This document shows positions 45,991 through 58,335 of a stretch of DNA of 64,000 nucleotides, in pieces. The DNA comes from Zygnema cylindricum (taxonomy: Eukaryota > Streptophyta > Zygnematophyceae > Zygnematales > Zygnemataceae). Made by a program: the position numbers and the translations under genes. The stretch covers positions 1 to 64,000 of the forward strand of contig JBBHKE010001791.1 of the NCBI GenBank assembly GCA_037447655.1. Direction: 5' to 3'. Below the pieces are notes generated by a model. The model was not told the DNA's origin. It made no database searches and was given only the letters and a program-made list of their open reading frames with translations. The first letter of the stretch is position 1. Each line of letters starts with the position of its first letter.

Positions 45991-46467
45991 AAAACTTGTG
46001 AATACAAATTTTCCGTTTATATACACTGGAGTCGGTCAAAAGGGAACCGTACCCAGGACCCTCTCTTCAACCACGAAAAAGTGAAAACTTTTCGCAATTT
46101 GCAGGACCACCTGACCTATGATTTTTTTAAGATCCAGATTCCTTTCGTCTACTATGAAGCTGACGAACCACCTGTTGGTATTTTGGGACAGAAACTATTC
46201 GTTCAATGTCGTCCAACGAGAGTACATCATTCACCTGACGCAGAAAAAGACAAAAACATGAGCAACCTACCAACCACGGTTCGATACATCGACTATGGTT
46301 CCATGAAAAAATATGTAAAAATTTCGAGGATAGGGAACATGGAAAGACATCGATGGCTATCTGATCAAAAAGGGTACCTTAGAGCACATGAAATGGAGAG
46401 AAATAAAGTCATAGAATACAATTCGAAATTAAAACCATATTTGCGTTTTATTCTAGCTTCTCCATAG
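45991..46467 (+). other. Open frame of unknown nature (158 codons)
   Basis: Open from a stop at about 45988 to TAG at 46465, with moderately protein-like composition (IPFVYYEADEPPVGILG, RYIDYGSMKKYVKISRIG). There is no ATG before about residue 90, so it would have to be an internal or terminal exon, or a fragment of something else. I recognise no domain. A preceding AG exists, but no companion exon was found on this strand. Confidence 0.25.
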
Positions 46468-47113
46468 ACAATTTTTGAGGTTCACTACAAAAATATAAAT
46501 TCAGCCTTCAGTTTACGAGTCTTGCAATTTTTGTTCTTGTGAAACAATTAACATTTTGTGAGCAGAAAGTGAACAGTGGGACATGAGATGCTAAACAAAC
46601 CAGGGCAGGAAAAGTTTATATCTTCTTAGCATATGAAACTGAACGGAAACAAGGTGGGTGGAACGGCAGTCAAATTCAGTCAACTTAAAGAAACAAGATA
46701 TTTGATAAAAAGAGCTGGACGTAATTCTATAAGAAACGAAATAACAATCTCAACAAAGAAACCCAACAGTAACTCCAATATGAACCTCAAAATGAAATCC
46801 GGGCAGCATCCAATGAGAAAGCATAAAGGAAAACTCAATAGGTTGGTGTGGACAAGCCTACCATTTGCATATGACACTTTTTGAAGGCATCAGTGAAAAT
46901 TACAGCACTCTCCTTCCCAATCTGTGACAAAAATCACTTTCAGTTGACTTGAGAAACAACCCAGTGAGACAAAGGCGACAAATAGAAATACCGAAAAAGA
47001 CAGAAAACCCCAATCAAGCCGACTTTCAAATTTTCCAAAGCCTCGATGAGTACAGAAACAAGCAAAACACATCAAAAACAAAGAAAGGAAAAATAAAAAA
47101 ACAAGCCTTTACA
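46468..47113. other. No gene seen
   Basis: AT-rich sequence between an unassigned frame and the 3' end of the minus-strand gene. The polyadenylation signal of that gene (AATAAA on the minus strand) lies at its upper edge, near 47115-47125. Confidence 0.4.
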
Positions 47114-47114
47114 G

Positions 47115-50100
47115 TTTAATTTATTGTCAGACACATCTCTATTCATTTACTGCTCGTTCACAACAGAAGCTTTCTCATAAACACGAGTTATGCAAAATCA
47201 GTGCCAAAAATGTCAACCATTCACCAGAATTAGTCTGGATGGACTAGGATTACAGCAGAAGAGCATGGTACTCATTGCATACCTATTACAGTTGATGTGT
47301 TTCACTACTTCTAACAGTCTCGCTCTTTAAATCTGTTTAAAGAGAGAAAAAACAGTAACTATAATAGGACTTCACGGTGTAATGATGAGAGTAAAAATAC
47401 AGTCCATACTCATTATCTATACAAAAAAGTATAGCCCATAACCATATGTCATCACCTTTTCGATTGTAGTTGCCATAGTTCACTTTAAACCTTTTGCTAA
47501 ATGCCACACCTATAATAAGTATGGTCCATGGTGCTTTCGGTGGATAGGTTCCTGGTAGCAAGTTAAATACACATGTATTTTCAGCAAAAAAACAATAGGA
47601 TGAATTAAATTAGACAGTAAAGAGTTGAGTTCATTTTTTGACGGAGCTCACCTTCTCAGCGGCTCTGCTTTCAAGTGACGTCCAAAAATTTTCTGTTTCA
47701 GGGCCACGTGAATAGTATTAAGAATTATAAATCAGTTTCTTCCCATCCTTCATAATTTGGCTTGATATACTCTTCATTCTTCTGTTACGCATGTCGTGTG
47801 GACTTTCTAGTTTTCCTTCAACAGAAACAATATTCATGGCAAAAAAAATAAAAACATTATACCAACTAGTGATGCCTGATAGACACTATCCTCCTTGTGG
47901 CTTTCTGGTTCAGTTGGAGGTGGACACTTCTCTCCTCCCTGGATCTGTATAAGCAAACGAATAAACACAAGATCGTTTATAAGTCAAGTTAAAAAAAGCA
48001 TGACCCTCAAATTAATAAGAAGCAGCTGCATTAACGCGCACCAGAATTCATCCCTATAACTTACGGATCTCCTTATTAGAAAAATCAATTGTTGTGAAAC
48101 TATTATTGCATATTATAAGTCTCATTTGGCTGGATACGATTCTAAAACCTTAACTAAAGAGCACAGCTACCAGCTCGCGCATACTTGAAGCTTTAAACTT
48201 CTGTTGCTTCTCCAAATCGAGTCAAGTAAAGAAAAAAAAGGCAACAACCATAATTTAAAGGCTGAAAACATACCTGCGACCAATCTAGTTGCTGTTGGTT
48301 GATAGATTCAAAATTAGGTATGGATAAGTTACCAGCCTGAACCAGCAATGGAAAATGGCAGATAACTGAAGTAAATAACATAATATATTGTCTTTTCCAC
48401 ATCTACTGCCTATCATCGACGTCGCAACCATTCTGTTGTCTAGAAAAGTTCCATCAATACAGTTGCAAATGAAAATAATGCTAAAATTTTGACCAAACTC
48501 AAGAGCGAAGAATATTTATACTGCAATTTGCAGATTTATGATCGCTGAGAAGTCCATTGAAAGGCATGTCCAGATACAATTTAAGCAATTTACACCTAAA
48601 GCTTATCGTGTGGCATGCTTAAACCTCCTGAAATTTTTGAGCTTCCATAGCTTGATGTTCTTACTGTCCAACAAGCTCTACATTTTCTTATTGTACTTTG
48701 TGCACTTCTGTCAAGAACTCACCACATAGTCTCGTCCACGGACTCGAGGAAACTGCTTGAGAACCCTCATAAAATCCCCTTCATTCATGTTCAATGATAA
48801 ATGTTTCTCTAAGGCAATTAATAGTAGACCACCTTCACCAGAGAAAGTTTTTTCTGCATATGAAAGAGAGTCCATAGACCATAAAAAAAATTAGGACGAG
48901 GAATGAGCTAACAGTCTGTTTTCAAGTTGCCTGTCTATTCTGACAATCATATAGATGACTAAAAAAAATCTTAGTGTCTAATTTACCATGAGCATAATGA
49001 GCCGTAACAACAAGACATGGTATGGATACAAACCAGAACGTATCATCGTTTTGGGAATGGAAAAGACTGGCAAAGAAGGTTACAGATAAAAAAAAGCAAA
49101 ATTTACTTTTAGTCCCGCCTACTCATGCAACCACAACCATGACCATGATTCTATCCACCTTCACAAAACATTTATAAAAGATAGACACTTTAAATCCACT
49201 GCTTTTTGTTCGAAATGCTTTTGGCAGAGCCGTATCATACCATAGGATGACTCTGGAAATGAAGTGTTGACTTCAGACTAAAGGGCGGTTTTAAATCAAT
49301 GAAACAAACGTGAATGGAACGTCTTTCCTTGTAGTAAAAACTTTAATGACTCTTCCAAAAGTGTGGAAAATGCTCAGCACAAGCTTGTTTAAATGCTAGA
49401 GATGAATAACGATGTAAGACATGTAGGCAATACATATGCTCCAAGTACAAAGGTGTTGCCTTGTATCACCATGGTCCGCAAGAATCAAAGACAACTACTA
49501 AGCATTCATTGTACCAAGCTTGATCCGATTTATTCTTGATTAACCTCAAGAAAGGGTAATGCTAAGAAAAACAGCCTTCAAGATCATCAGCGCTTTCAGC
49601 CTTCATTCGCCTGTTAAGCCCTGCAGAGATGACTATTGAGGAGACAATGATGCTGCTGACATCTCAGATTTATTTATACAATGGACGAGTTCAGAAAAAC
49701 AACACTTCACGGCAATAGACCACAGCCATGTTGGACTTGTCTTCTTCACTATCACATGTTCTCTTTGCTAAATTCAACATAGCAAGTTGCAAAATTGACA
49801 TCATGGAAGCTTGATTGCAAGACGCTTAAATGCTTGAATATACTGAAACTTATTGCACCTGATAATAGGGTGAGTAGCTTTGATCTTCTTGGTGCGGATT
49901 AAACAACATTTTCTACACTTCAGAATTCCTTATTGCAGGAAGCTGTACAATCATAATAAAACTACACGGAAATGTAGAGTGAGGAATCAAACTATGGTTT
50001 AAAAAAAACTACCTGACGTCACTTTGAGCAGGCACTACAAAGACCTTACATGTCATTGAATCTGCTAAGTACGGTCGTAACTGTACATAAAGTAGATGTA

Positions 50101-50600
50101 ATTTGAACTGTCAGACAACTGCAAAAGCCCTGATCCCACAGTTCATAAAGTTGCTGAATTTTGATGTCCCTGATGTGTCTTAAACAAGGAGTAAACAATC
50201 ATTATCCATAATCCAAAACGATACTTCACTTAGTTTTTGAAGCTTGAAATACTACATTATAGCCTAATTGCACATTATTGTTTGCTTTGATAAGCTTATT
50301 GTGACATGTCGCCGTTGATCAATGAGCACCCTGTTTTTTCTTCGTTTTGTTTTAATTTAGCAGCTTAAAGTAAATACTTTTGTATAGAGAAATCCACCCA
50401 GGGATGTGAAAAAGTTCACCGAAGTTCAACATCGGAATGCATTTATCTACCATACACTTAATAGTAAAGCTCAAAAAAAAGTAACTTGAAAAGGCAATTT
50501 GTAATACAATTTCGTGGCATTAATGTGTTTCCTTACCTGTCACGTCAGCTCAGACGGAACCTTCCGGAAGGAAGCGCCCGCTATGCACTTTACAGAAAGA
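47115..50600 (-). CDS. Unidentified spliced gene (C-terminal exons resolved)
   Basis: Phase-consistent exons on the minus strand: 48853-48723 (KTFSGEGGLLLIALEKHLSL, then FPRVRGRDYV), 48336-48274 (AGNLSIPNFESINQQQLDWS), 47938-47863 (GGEKCPPPTEPESHKEDSVY), 47692-47652 (ENFWTSLESRAAEK), and a last exon from 47332 that adds Ile and TAA, followed by a 3' leader with AATAAA near 47120. All introns are GT-AG. A donor-like GTAAGG at 50536 after a GC-rich stretch (50540-50600) with stops in all frames may be the 5' untranslated exon; the start codon exon between about 48900 and 50500 was not found. About 105 C-terminal residues are visible. I do not recognise the family. It is soluble-looking, with no membrane segment in the visible part. 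Confidence 0.5.
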
Positions 50601-52745
50601 TGATTATCGATTATTTGCAGATAACAAAAATCGTTTGATTCTACAGAGCAAACAATTTCAGAATGTTCAGAACCTAAATTTAGAAAGCAATGTGTCCTAA
50701 GAAATTCTTCGGCCAAACCCTAGAAAACGATAAATTTCCCTTATTTACAGTATATAATCTGAGAAGAAAAGAAATCACCAAAACTTTATATAGCAAAATT
50801 TTAAGACTAAAACTGCAGAATTACACTTTTACCGGCAGCATCTGTAAAACTTTCTAAAGAGCTTCGAGTCTGAAGACAAATTTCCTTCACCGCGTTCTAT
50901 TTTATTAAAACGTCCACTTTTCGTCGCCTTTCCTTTCTTTCTTTCCTGTCTGATATTCTTCCGTCAGTTATTCTCGCGTTGACATAAAGGAGTTTGGAGT
51001 ATTCGCCACGTCCAAGTAAGTTCCTCTTCCAGTTTTGAACCCCTTCCAGCAAAGAGAAAAAGGAGAAGACTGGTGATGCAAAGAGAATGTAAAAAACTGG
51101 GGCTCGAAAAGAGCCTGGAATGAAGAAAAATTACAATTTTTTCTTTTAGCTAGTACACTTTCTGAAATTGAAACTCTTGCTTCAATTACCACAATTCATC
51201 TTTGCAGTTTGCTGTATGCCATCAAATATCCCTATTTCGGTAGGACACGGTCTCACTTTTTTTAGGTGGTTTTTTAATTTTGTAAAATAATTAGGTTAAT
51301 TGGGCTTTGAAGTCCAAGTTGTGAACAAGCTGAATTGGAATAAGTCAGATTTTATGAATTTTAGTTGGCATTCAATTGTTGTTACCTTAGCCCTGCATTG
51401 CATTAACCTGAGTATTTTTTGTTTCTTACATAAATTGCCTCATATAGCGTTGTCCGGGACCTGTCAATCATTCATTTAGTCACTCATTATTAAACATTCA
51501 TTCAAGATCACCTGATTTAAACTCAATGAATAAAATTCAGCTTAAGCTGCTAATCATTCTCTTAGGAACAGCCATAAAACTGTCTTTTCGAGCATTTCTG
51601 AAGTTTACTGTTCATGGTTTTGTTAAACAATAATGGACAATGGCTGCAAAAGTGTTGCGGACGTTTATATGGCTTTGAAAGTGTGAAGGTGTTCTGGTGA
51701 GCTCGAATTGTCTTTGAATTTCAGACAACTGGCTGGTTATACAGAGAGGAAATGAAAATGTTTCCTCAAGAGGTTTGGCCATCAGATTTTCTCAAGCAGC
51801 GGGAGGAACTTTGAAAGTATCATAGAACAAAAGAAAATCGTGTCATGGATTTTATTGTTCTTACGAATGTTTTTTGTAAATGCAACATACAATTGTGTGA
51901 TAATTAGATACAACAGGGCTTCAAAATGAAGCCATGTTTATCGCTTGTCGTGTAGCTGAAGTTCATATCTGGAGAGAAGTATTTGTTCACAAATTTGTCG
52001 GATTTTTTTCTTTCTCACGATTTATTTTTGGGCTTTGTATTTTTTTCCACGACCTTTTACATAACTTTACACCTTCTGCATGTTGTCAAGGACAACCAAG
52101 TTGAAAAGTAGTCTAATGAGGTTTTCCTGAAATTGTTCACTTAGCTACATAAGGTACCTGATGTGTCTCTTCAGTACTGCAATCAAGCAATGTTTATCCT
52201 AAATTCATGACAGAAATCCAGTAGTGCGATTATAGGTGGGCTTGGAGAGAATTGTCAATGGAATGTAGTTTTCTTTTATTGTTCTGTTGTTGGAAGTATG
52301 AAGGTTGTTTAGCATTCAAAGAGGTATTTTCAATCCAAGAATAGATCAGCAACATCAATTCACAATATTGTGATTTTGGCTGGCATGTCAAGCTCTTTTA
52401 ATGTAAACAGATTTGTTATCTCCAATGGTGATCACAATCAACTAACAATATCTATTTGCTTCTTGTCCCAGACAACCAGATACCATGTAAGCCAATACTT
52501 TTGAAAATGCACAGGGATTAAGTTGCATTTAGTGCGTTTCTTTTTCGTTTTTCTTTTACGTTTGTATTGGCTACCACTAATTTCAGTTCTTTATACTTCA
52601 TTCCCCACAAATACATTGGTTTATTTTTACCAGCGTTTTTTTGGATACCATTTATGTTTTGACCAATTAAATACGATGTATTGAAAATATTAAAGCCGTG
52701 TATGGGTCGGGGCAGATTACGTTTGGTTCGAGTACTTCGAGAAAT
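50601..52745. other. Divergent intergenic region
   Basis: About 2.1 kb between the minus-strand gene and the plus-strand three-exon gene, presumably holding both promoters. No transposon ends or coding sequence recognised. Confidence 0.4.
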
Positions 52746-54673
52746 ATGAGTGGGATTCGCTCTGGCCTCAAGCTGCTAACCAGGAAGCCCAAAGCCCCCA
52801 AAAAAGGCACTGGTAAGGTTAAAGGTTGTTGTTTAAAATTGGGCAAAGTTGTCGATTTTTTTAATTTTTGGCGTGTCTCTGACATTGATGTCAGGACCTA
52901 CATTGAATCAATTGATTTATTCCTCAGAAATGAATTGCAGTACATGTTGAGGAATATACAAAAGCTGGCCTGACATTTGGGGGTTGTCTTTTTAAGGTGA
53001 ACTTGGGAAAGTTTTGGAGACAAGAAACAGCAGCTCTGACGCATCTCCCTCCCCTCCAAAGCCACCATTCTTCTACAGAGCTCGAGGCATTTTTGGTGCT
53101 CTACTCGGTCTGAATCTTTTTGTGGCTGGTGAGTGTGTTGCGCTTTTAAGCTACTATGAAAAGTTCATGTGGCTGTCCTCTATTCTTAAGACTTTCTTGC
53201 TGGTTCTCAGAAAATGTCAGTTTGGCTGCCCAGGGAGTTCAGTAGTCCTCAAATAGTATTATCATCTGTTTTATGAACCTGACTCGTTTAGCAAAATGCA
53301 ATAAATAACACCAGACTTATCACCATGGGTTCTGCTTGTGTTTAAACGTTAGTGTTGCGTACTGTCACCGTACTGGCAGTTTCTGATACAGTGTAACAAG
53401 GAGAATGCTGGTTGTTGCTCGTTTGGCGGTTAGGTATGTACTGGTGATATATCAGCTATTGCAGTATAAACTCTAATATTTTTCAACGAAATCATAACCA
53501 ACAGTTTTGACATGGAATGTGATTTGTAAATGGTATTCTTGTTTATACGTGTCTGAATGATATTGATAAACATAGCTAATATTTTACTAATTGTACACAG
53601 AAAGTACAGGGATAGAAGGACGAGAAAACAAGGGAACAAAGTACGCTCATAGGAAATTGCAACTGTAAGATTAGACCAAAAGTGGCTCTGGATAAATCGG
53701 AAGACCACCTGTCGTACTTCAAAACTTGGAAATTTTTAAGTTGTACTTTTAAAATTTGGTCCTGTATGCAACACTAAGAAATGTGTCTCCACTGCAAATA
53801 CTTCAAAGTCTTTAGCTGCATTTGGAAAATTCGGCAATATTTATGGAGCTTTTCTTATGGTTTTTAAAGGTGAATCTGTTGAAGGTGATCATTACTGTGG
53901 ATCGCACTTGATCCGGGAGAATTGTACTACTATTAGCTTGTATCAGCAATATTGACACAATCATAAAAGCATTTACTGTTAACAGAAGTCACACTAATAA
54001 TGGTGCTGGGTGTGATGAATTATGCCAGTTTATCCCCTTTTAGCTTTTTTTGTCTGAGTATGATAAAGACAGTCGGTTTCTAATGAGTGATCCTCGTCAC
54101 ATTATTGTTTCAGGGTATATGCTGTTTAGAGGCCCGTCTCGACGTCACAAAGAAGGAGAGGAACATAATGAGAAAGGAGAGGTAATTCAGTCCTCTTCAA
54201 ATAGACACGATCGACAGCAAAACCATCCAAGGGACAACCTTGTCCCACAGAAAACTGAAAACACACAGAAAGTTGAAGATGTACAGAAAAGTGAGGATTT
54301 ACAAAAAACTGAGAACAAAGAGAGTTTTGAGAAGGCAATCCCTCCACCTGAAGAAGTTCCCGCAGCTGACAAGGAAACGGTAACGGAAAGAGAAACGGAA
54401 ACGGTAACGGAAACGCCAGTTGTGGAGGAGGCAACCAAAGAAGAGGTTGCTAAAGAAGTAGTGGATACATTCTTGCCTTCTAATACGAGTCATAAGTTCG
54501 AGGCACCAAAACCTTCGATTTCGGTTGACCAACAGAAGGAAATTCTCAATTGGATTTTGGCCGAGAAGCGAAGATTGAAACCTTCTTCGGCTGAAGAGAA
54601 AAAGAAGATAGACGCGGAAAAGCGTTTGTTGAAAGATTTCCTTCGAGCCAAGGCATTTCCGACTCTGACCTAA
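52746..54673 (+). CDS. Small single-pass membrane protein, 3 exons, plant-conserved type
   Basis: Exons 52746-52812, 52997-53128 and 54114-54673 join in frame (G/GT and G/GG split glycine codons) to give 252 aa. The start MSGIRSGLKLLTRKPKAPKK is basic. One hydrophobic segment follows at about 51-71 (ARGIFGALLGLNLFVAGYML). After it come a long hydrophilic stretch rich in Lys, Glu and Thr (100-170, with repeated QKTEN/QKVED/QKSED units) and a compact C-terminal motif (EILNWILAEKRRLKPSSAEE ... LLKDFLRAKAFP). Proteins with this C-terminal motif occur as uncharacterised plant membrane proteins, as far as I recall. The basic N-terminus could be an organelle-targeting or positive-inside signal. Function unknown. 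Upstream GTG at 52698 is in frame but is not a likely start. Confidence 0.8.
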
Positions 54674-55212
54674 TAGCAAAACTGTACTTATACTTTGACC
54701 AAGTTTTTAAGGGCGAAATTCTCCTGTCTGTTTTAGATTTAGTTGCAAAATCAGCTGCGAGTCTTTAGTCAATTTTGTAGAGTTTTGATGGTAAAGAAAA
54801 GTCAAGAAAAGTTATGTGTGTAGGACATTGTATAGCAGTAGTGTGAAAAGAGAAAACTATTCTGAACATGTTTTGCTTCAATTGGCATTGGCAGTTTCTT
54901 TTTTTTTTTTTTTTTTTTTTTTGAAGTTCGAGTAGCTGAATTGCATCCATGAGATTCGAAGGCTGTTCTGATCACTCTTGTTTATTAAATCCTCCAAGAT
55001 ATTAGAAAGGGGTGGCGATAACGATAGTATTTTTCAGGAGTTACCTTTTCTGTCCATAACTTTTTTTATCCATCCATATGCTTTTCTGCTTAAAGTTGCT
55101 CCTTTATATTTTTTTCCTAACCTAATATAATGATGATTATATGGTCATCCTTTAATGATGAGCTCTTTTTTTTGCTTATGATTACCTATGTACTTTTTTG
55201 ATTCAGAACACC
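54674..55212. other. 3' region of the membrane-protein gene
   Basis: Contains a T23 run near 54900-54922 and no supported coding sequence. Any 3' leader ends here. Confidence 0.4.
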
Positions 55213-55388
55213 CACCGCCCATCGCTAGTAGAGTTAGTAAATTATTAGCGTTGCCACTTTATTATGATTAACTACAAATTATGTTTTGAACCACTTACTT
55301 AGACAGTGTTATTAACACTAATATGATTTCGGTTCAAAAAAATGTTACCTGGAATTAGAGTGATTAATTTTAATAATGATGGGCAAGG
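55213..55388 (+). mobile_element. CACCGC-family element (copy F), degenerate
   Basis: 176 bp with left end CACCGCCCATCGCTAGTAG and right end AATAATGATGGGCAAGG, imperfectly inverted, with TA after the right end (55389-55390). The interior GTGTTATTAACACTAATATG is the family palindrome. It directly precedes the non-LTR retrotransposon. Confidence 0.6.
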
Positions 55389-55439
55389 TACTTGAATGGT
55401 TATCATTTCATATAGATTTTTCTTTGTTTGTTCTTTTGT

Positions 55440-58335
55440 CTTTCACTCTCAAGGAAAAACATCCCACAAATGAGGATTGGAATTTCGTTCGTGAGTTACA
55501 TGTTTTGGGGGCTTACGATTTGGGAGCTCCCCGTCCGCGATTGTACACCCGCATACCTATGGTCGTCAGGATAATAGTACAAGATGCCCTCCACCTCCCC
55601 TTGTCCCACATTTCTTCAAACCCGGCAGACATTGCTCCTTGGCACCTACTTCTTATGTTCTCTCTCTGGGTGCTAGTCCTTCCAGGTCGTGGAGGGGGCA
55701 GTGGGGCTAGAGAAACTATGGCCCATTGTAGCCGATTCCTTCTTGGTGACTGGAAGGCCCTCCACGCCGAGCATGAGGATCGGGTATCGAGCACCTCTTT
55801 CATACCACATCGGCCACCTAGGCCATCGGATGTCCCAACCTCTTATCGTCGAGCAATTCACTTAGGCCGTGTTGGTGAGCTTTCTCGAGCGGTTCGGGCC
55901 CTACAGCCATTCACCCCTGCCCCCGGATCTTCTTCCACTATTGGGGTCCTTCGAGCTCTCCACCCCCCTGCCCCTTCCCCTTCCCCTTTACCCCCTTCCA
56001 TCAACGCATTTGAGCCTTCTGAGAGTTTACTTTGGATCGGGAGGTTTTCATTAAGGCTCTTAGCTCTTCTCCTCACCTTTCAACGGGGGGCCCATCGTGC
56101 ACAGTGTATGAGTTGTTTCGCGATGTTTTGCCCCTTGAATCGGGTGCTCACGGGTTTGATGTGTTTTTTCGAGTTTGTTCCCTTATTTCTAGTGGGGATG
56201 TTCCCCCTCGGATTTGTGATCTTCTCACGGCGTCCCGCCTTGTGACAGTCGCCAAACCTAATGGTGGGATCCGCCCTATCGCTGTGGGAGAGGTTTTATA
56301 TAGATTGGTGGCTCGTGCGATATGTCTCCAGCTCCAACTAGCTTTCCATGATTATTTTTCTCCTCGTCAGTTTCGAGTGGCCACGAGAGGGGGTTGTGAG
56401 GCCGTGGTCCACAGGATTCGGGCTTTGTTGGATGTACATCCGGATTGGTAGGTCCTTCAGGTTGACGTTTCCAATGCCTTTAATACGCTGGATCGGAACA
56501 TGATTTTTTCAGAGCTTATGGCGGCTCCATCTCCGATTGTCCAATTATTCCCCTTTGTGAGGGCTTTCTATTCTTTGACAAGCAGCCTTTCCTTCTCGGC
56601 CGATGGTGATCTCATTCCTCTCTCCTCTGCTACTGGCACTCGCCAAGGCGACCCTCTCGGCGGACCTTTGTTCGCCCTCGCCCATTACCGGGCCCTTCGT
56701 GCCTCCGCAGCCGCCTTCCCTTCTTGCCTTTTCCCTTCGGTCGCAGATGATACGCACATTATTGGGCCCAGAGAACAAGTCGTGTTGGCATATGATTTTT
56801 TCAGAGAACATTTAGGCGAACTCAACCTTTCAGTCTAGCCGTCGAAGTGTGTTATTTGGTCTCCTCAGGATATTCCACTTTTTTTTACCCCAACTCCTAG
56901 TTTTCAAACTTCTTCTCCCTCCGATGGCATTCGTGTGCTTGGTTGCCCCCTTGGTTCACATACTTTCGTGACCCAATTCTTTCATGATGCTTTACAGACA
57001 GATCAGGCACAAGTGGACGACCTTCCTCACCTTCCAGATCCCCAAGTTGCTTTTGCTATGTTAGCCACATGTTTTCCCCACCGCCCTTCTTACCTTACTC
57101 GTAAATCCCCTCCCACTTCGACATTTGTCTCATCTATCTCGGCTTTTGCTGATCGCCTCATAGACGTCCTCCACTCTCTGTTAGGTCGTGGGGCATTTGA
57201 TCGCGAGTCTGGGCCATCATCTCGCATTTAGGCATCCCTCCCTGTCTCTATTCGGGGGTTGGGTCTATTATCGACTGCTCGTGTTGGTGTCTTATTGCCT
57301 CCACTCTTGTTTCCCGTTTCTGGGGACACCCCCGTTCTACCTACTATTATCCCCCGGGTTTCAGACGGTGTGTTCGCCTTCTAGAGATCTCTATTGGACG
57401 CGTCACGTTCTCTTCCTCCCCATGCCCAAGTGGATGTGCCAATTTTCTCCACCATTATTACAAAATTTGTTGAGCGTGTCCAGGAAGCAATTTCTGATCG
57501 GGTTGTCGCCGCCATTAAATCTGACCTTCTCAAGGCGCTTCCCTCCGATTCTTCGCGTGCCCGTCTTCTCTCTTGTGGTGGACCTGGTTCTGGGTCTTGG
57601 CTTTTCGCTACACCGATTTTGTCCACTCTCCGATTCTCATCAGCTCAGTTCACCACCGCCCTCCGGTTTCGCCTTGGCCTTCCCCATCCTCCTTTACTTG
57701 GCTCTCTTGTTTGTGCATGTGGTCGCGTCTTGAGGCCCGATGGTGTCCATTTGCTTCGTTGCTCCCATGGGGGAGATTTGATCCAAGCGCACGACACTAT
57801 TCGCGATGCCGTTGCGACTATCGCTTCAGAGGGGGGCTTTTTTGTGTGTCGGGAGGTTTCTCATATTATTCCCAAGCGTCGGATCGATGTTGTTTTGCTT
57901 GATGGTGCCCGTCGCATCTTCGGTGATATTGTTTTGGCGAACCCTACTTCAGCTAGAGTTGTTGGTCAGGCGGCTCGACATGTTGGGGTGGCGGCTCGTG
58001 ATGCCGCTAAGGCGAAGGAGCGTGATTATGCCCACCGGGACCCTATGGATGACTTTATTCTGATGGCGGTCGAGAACTTTGGTTGTCTGGGTGTTGCAAT
58101 GGAAGAGTTTCTTCATACTTGCGCTCGACGTGCTTTCTAGCGTCGAGGACCTGGGAGCCCTCCTCCTTCGATCCTTACTTCTTTTTATCGCCAACGCTTA
58201 TCTGTGGCTTTACAACGAGTGCAAGCTTCTATTCTCCTCCGATCGGCTGTTGCGGCTATGGATCTTCGCCGGGTTCCGAAACTCCCTCAACGTGCTCCCC
58301 CGGGATGGGGGGACTTACAGGGTTGCTTTTCATAG
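55440..58335 (+). pseudogene. Decayed non-LTR retrotransposon: RT plus C-terminal endonuclease-like region
   Basis: Starts in frame 2 (55440-56020: a region with WHLLLMFSLWVLVLPGRGGG and RVGELSRAVRALQPF), then shifts to frame 1 near 56020-56030. The RT domain shows PNGGIRPIAVGE, VDVSNAFNTLD (after 56460), TGTRQGDPLGGP and the catalytic VADDTH (56740-56757). Downstream come a Cys/His segment (CACGRVLRPDGVHLLRCSHG) and KRRIDVVLLDGARRIFGDIV, which resembles a PD-(D/E)XK restriction-like fold, as in R2-type elements. Frame 1 continues to 58335 through stops at 56449, 56836, 57229, 57382 and 58138, every one TAG. The conserved frame across the stops shows a once-functional gene. No APE endonuclease is seen. 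The clade assignment is inference. Confidence 0.85.

Noticed and set aside
45991-46467. Calling the open frame a gene
   Set aside because: No start codon near its beginning, no recognisable domain and no partner exons; listed only as an unassigned frame at low confidence.
55440-58335. TAG as a reassigned sense codon, because the RT frame runs through five TAGs
   Set aside because: VPS16 and the GT2 gene in the same window end in TAG at the expected C-terminus, and the element also has a frameshift, so it is simply decayed.
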